Of a stretch of DNA of 20,098 bases, positions 19,066 to 20,098 are shown in pieces. Under the pieces are notes generated by a model. The model searched no databases. It was not told where the DNA came from and saw nothing but the letters and a program-made list of their open reading frames with translations. The stretch comes from Chromera velia (taxonomy: Eukaryota; Sar; Chromeraceae). The stretch covers positions 1-20,098 of the forward strand of contig JAHBMJ010000560.1 of the NCBI GenBank assembly GCA_018398765.1, read 5' to 3'. The translations under genes were made by a program, and so were the position numbers. Every line of letters starts with the position of its first letter. Within the stretch, counting starts at the first letter, position 1.

Positions 19066-19679
19066 CTAAGATTTATTCCCCTTTTGTGTCCGCCACTCGG
19101 CGACGCATGACTTCCTAAAGAGAGGTTCTTTCGAGTCTTCTTTTCTTACTTCGAAGCAGTCACACTCTTCACCCTTCTCATACGTATGACGGCTTTCGAG
19201 CTTGTTCTTTCCCAAACTCTCCTTCAACAGATTGTAGTCATGCGTGTATGTTTGGACATACCTGTAGAACCTCCACACTTGTTTTTTAGAGAATTCAAAT
19301 TCTTTCAGTCCTTTTGTATACAAGAGTGCCCAGGCCTACTTGGGGGGGATGGTCTCAGCAAAGGTCCAGAGGAGACAGATTTTTGTCGGGAAAGTGAGCT
19401 GCGAAATACGTTTATCGAGGAGAGTTCTTGCATCTCCTCTATACCTTGTTGACCTGCAGGTATATTTGCCTTGGTTCCAATTCAAGAGACTCTACAAATC
19501 AAAAACTCCCTCTCGGATATTTCTTTTCATGTCTTGAAGTCTTTTCTACAATCACAAGTTTTTACGGTGGATAGGAGCATCCATTTGTATAGAGTGTCAA
19601 AAAGTTTAGTAGGAGGGGTGTTCCAGACAAAGTCTAGAACACTAAGAAGACTCTGAGACGTGATCTCTTCTGGTTTCAT
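19066..19679 (-). pseudogene. decayed ORF of unknown origin
   Basis: Two coding-like pieces lie on the minus strand. The first runs from ATG at 19679 to TGA at 19527 (50 aa; includes LLSVLDFVWNTPPTKLFDTL). A second stretch in another frame, about 19458-19066, is broken by TAG at about 19341 and ends with SKKQVWRFYRYVQTYTHDY, LLKESLGKNKLESRHTYEKG and a Lys/Glu-rich tail. A CTGCAG acceptor-like site at about 19458 precedes the second piece. Amino-acid composition, with regular W/Y/F and charged residues, suggests former coding sequence, possibly of a mobile element, but I do not recognise the family. The pieces could also be exons of a living gene with the stop lying inside an intron. Confidence 0.3.
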
Positions 19680-20098
19680 CGTTTTCCTAGTTTCTATCAA
19701 TTCAAGTCATAGCTATAGTCTTTTAAAGGGAAATTGAAGAACTAGGATCGAGTGGTTTCTGACTTTAGTTATAATTTCAGTCGATTTTAGTGAATTTCAG
19801 TTTTTTTAAAGCTAGGGCCCGTTCAGTATATTTTTGAGTAATTTTAGCAAACAAATGCTTTTTGGATCCACCTCTCATCTTAGGGCTTTAAGCCCTTCTC
19901 GCAAGCCGAGGAGGGGCCGTGACAAAATTCTGGTATCGGGTGATGTCCGATACTATCTCTTGATACTATCTCTTAACCCCCCTAACACATAAAGCGGTAT
20001 CGGCGCGGTGGCCGGGATCGGCCCGGACGTCAGTCGTGTTTTCGGGCGTGCCACGAAGGGTCCGACCACCGTATCCGCGCCGGAACCCCCCCCCCCCC
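19680..20098. other. right-hand flank: AT-rich stretch, possible LTR end with primer-binding site, C run
   Basis: No gene is seen. 19680-19860 is AT-rich. The palindrome AGGGCTTTAAGCCCT (about 19882-19896) is followed by GGGGCCGTGACA (to 19924) and TGGTATCGGG from 19931. This arrangement resembles an LTR 3' end plus a primer-binding site. A 13-bp unit, GATACTATCTCTT, occurs twice in tandem at 19949-19974. The last 14 or so bases are all C and end the window. Confidence 0.4.

Overview
The window reads as nuclear DNA of an intron-containing, secondary-plastid protist. The best guess is a chromerid-type alveolate such as Chromera or Vitrella, but this is inference. It rests on three things: a folate enzyme with an ER-type signal peptide followed by a transit-like stretch, introns with GT..AG borders (mostly TGCAG acceptors), and many microsatellites around compact genes. 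The window opens in a (GA)n array and closes in a C run, so it may be a whole small scaffold bounded by unassemblable sequence.

Layout. (1) 1-470: GA array and a non-coding flank. (2) 471-3068, minus: a 5-exon gene for a PH-domain protein of about 438 aa. (3) 3069-4098: shared upstream region of a divergent gene pair. (4) 4099-5761, plus: a 2-exon gene for a plastid-targeted bifunctional FolD (methylene-THF dehydrogenase/cyclohydrolase) with an unusual C-terminal extension. (5) 5762-7296: AT-rich gap between convergent genes, holding a foldback/MITE-like element at 5974-6200. (6) 7297-10327, minus: a 9-exon gene for a 299-aa RNI-type leucine-rich-repeat protein. (7) 10328-11148: intergenic relics. 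(8) 11149-17168, plus: a complete but decayed Ty3/gypsy LTR retrotransposon of the chromovirus type. It has two 253-bp LTRs, a 5-bp GCTTA target duplication and gag-PR-RT-RNaseH-IN-chromodomain order, with 12 in-frame stops and 4 frameshifts. (9) 17270-17917, plus: a small HNH/zinc-knuckle protein gene with an uncertain 5' end. (10) 17918-20098: repeats, a decayed minus-strand ORF, and a possible end of another LTR with a primer-binding site.

The host genes do not form a pathway; they are unrelated neighbours. Every exon model here is hand-built from splice motifs, reading-phase agreement and protein family patterns, with no transcript or database support. The most interesting points are the chromodomain split by a frameshift at the end of integrase, the CpG-type decay of the LTRs, the RR-hydrophobic-AxA tail on FolD, the frequent GTC 5' splice sites, and the foldback element.
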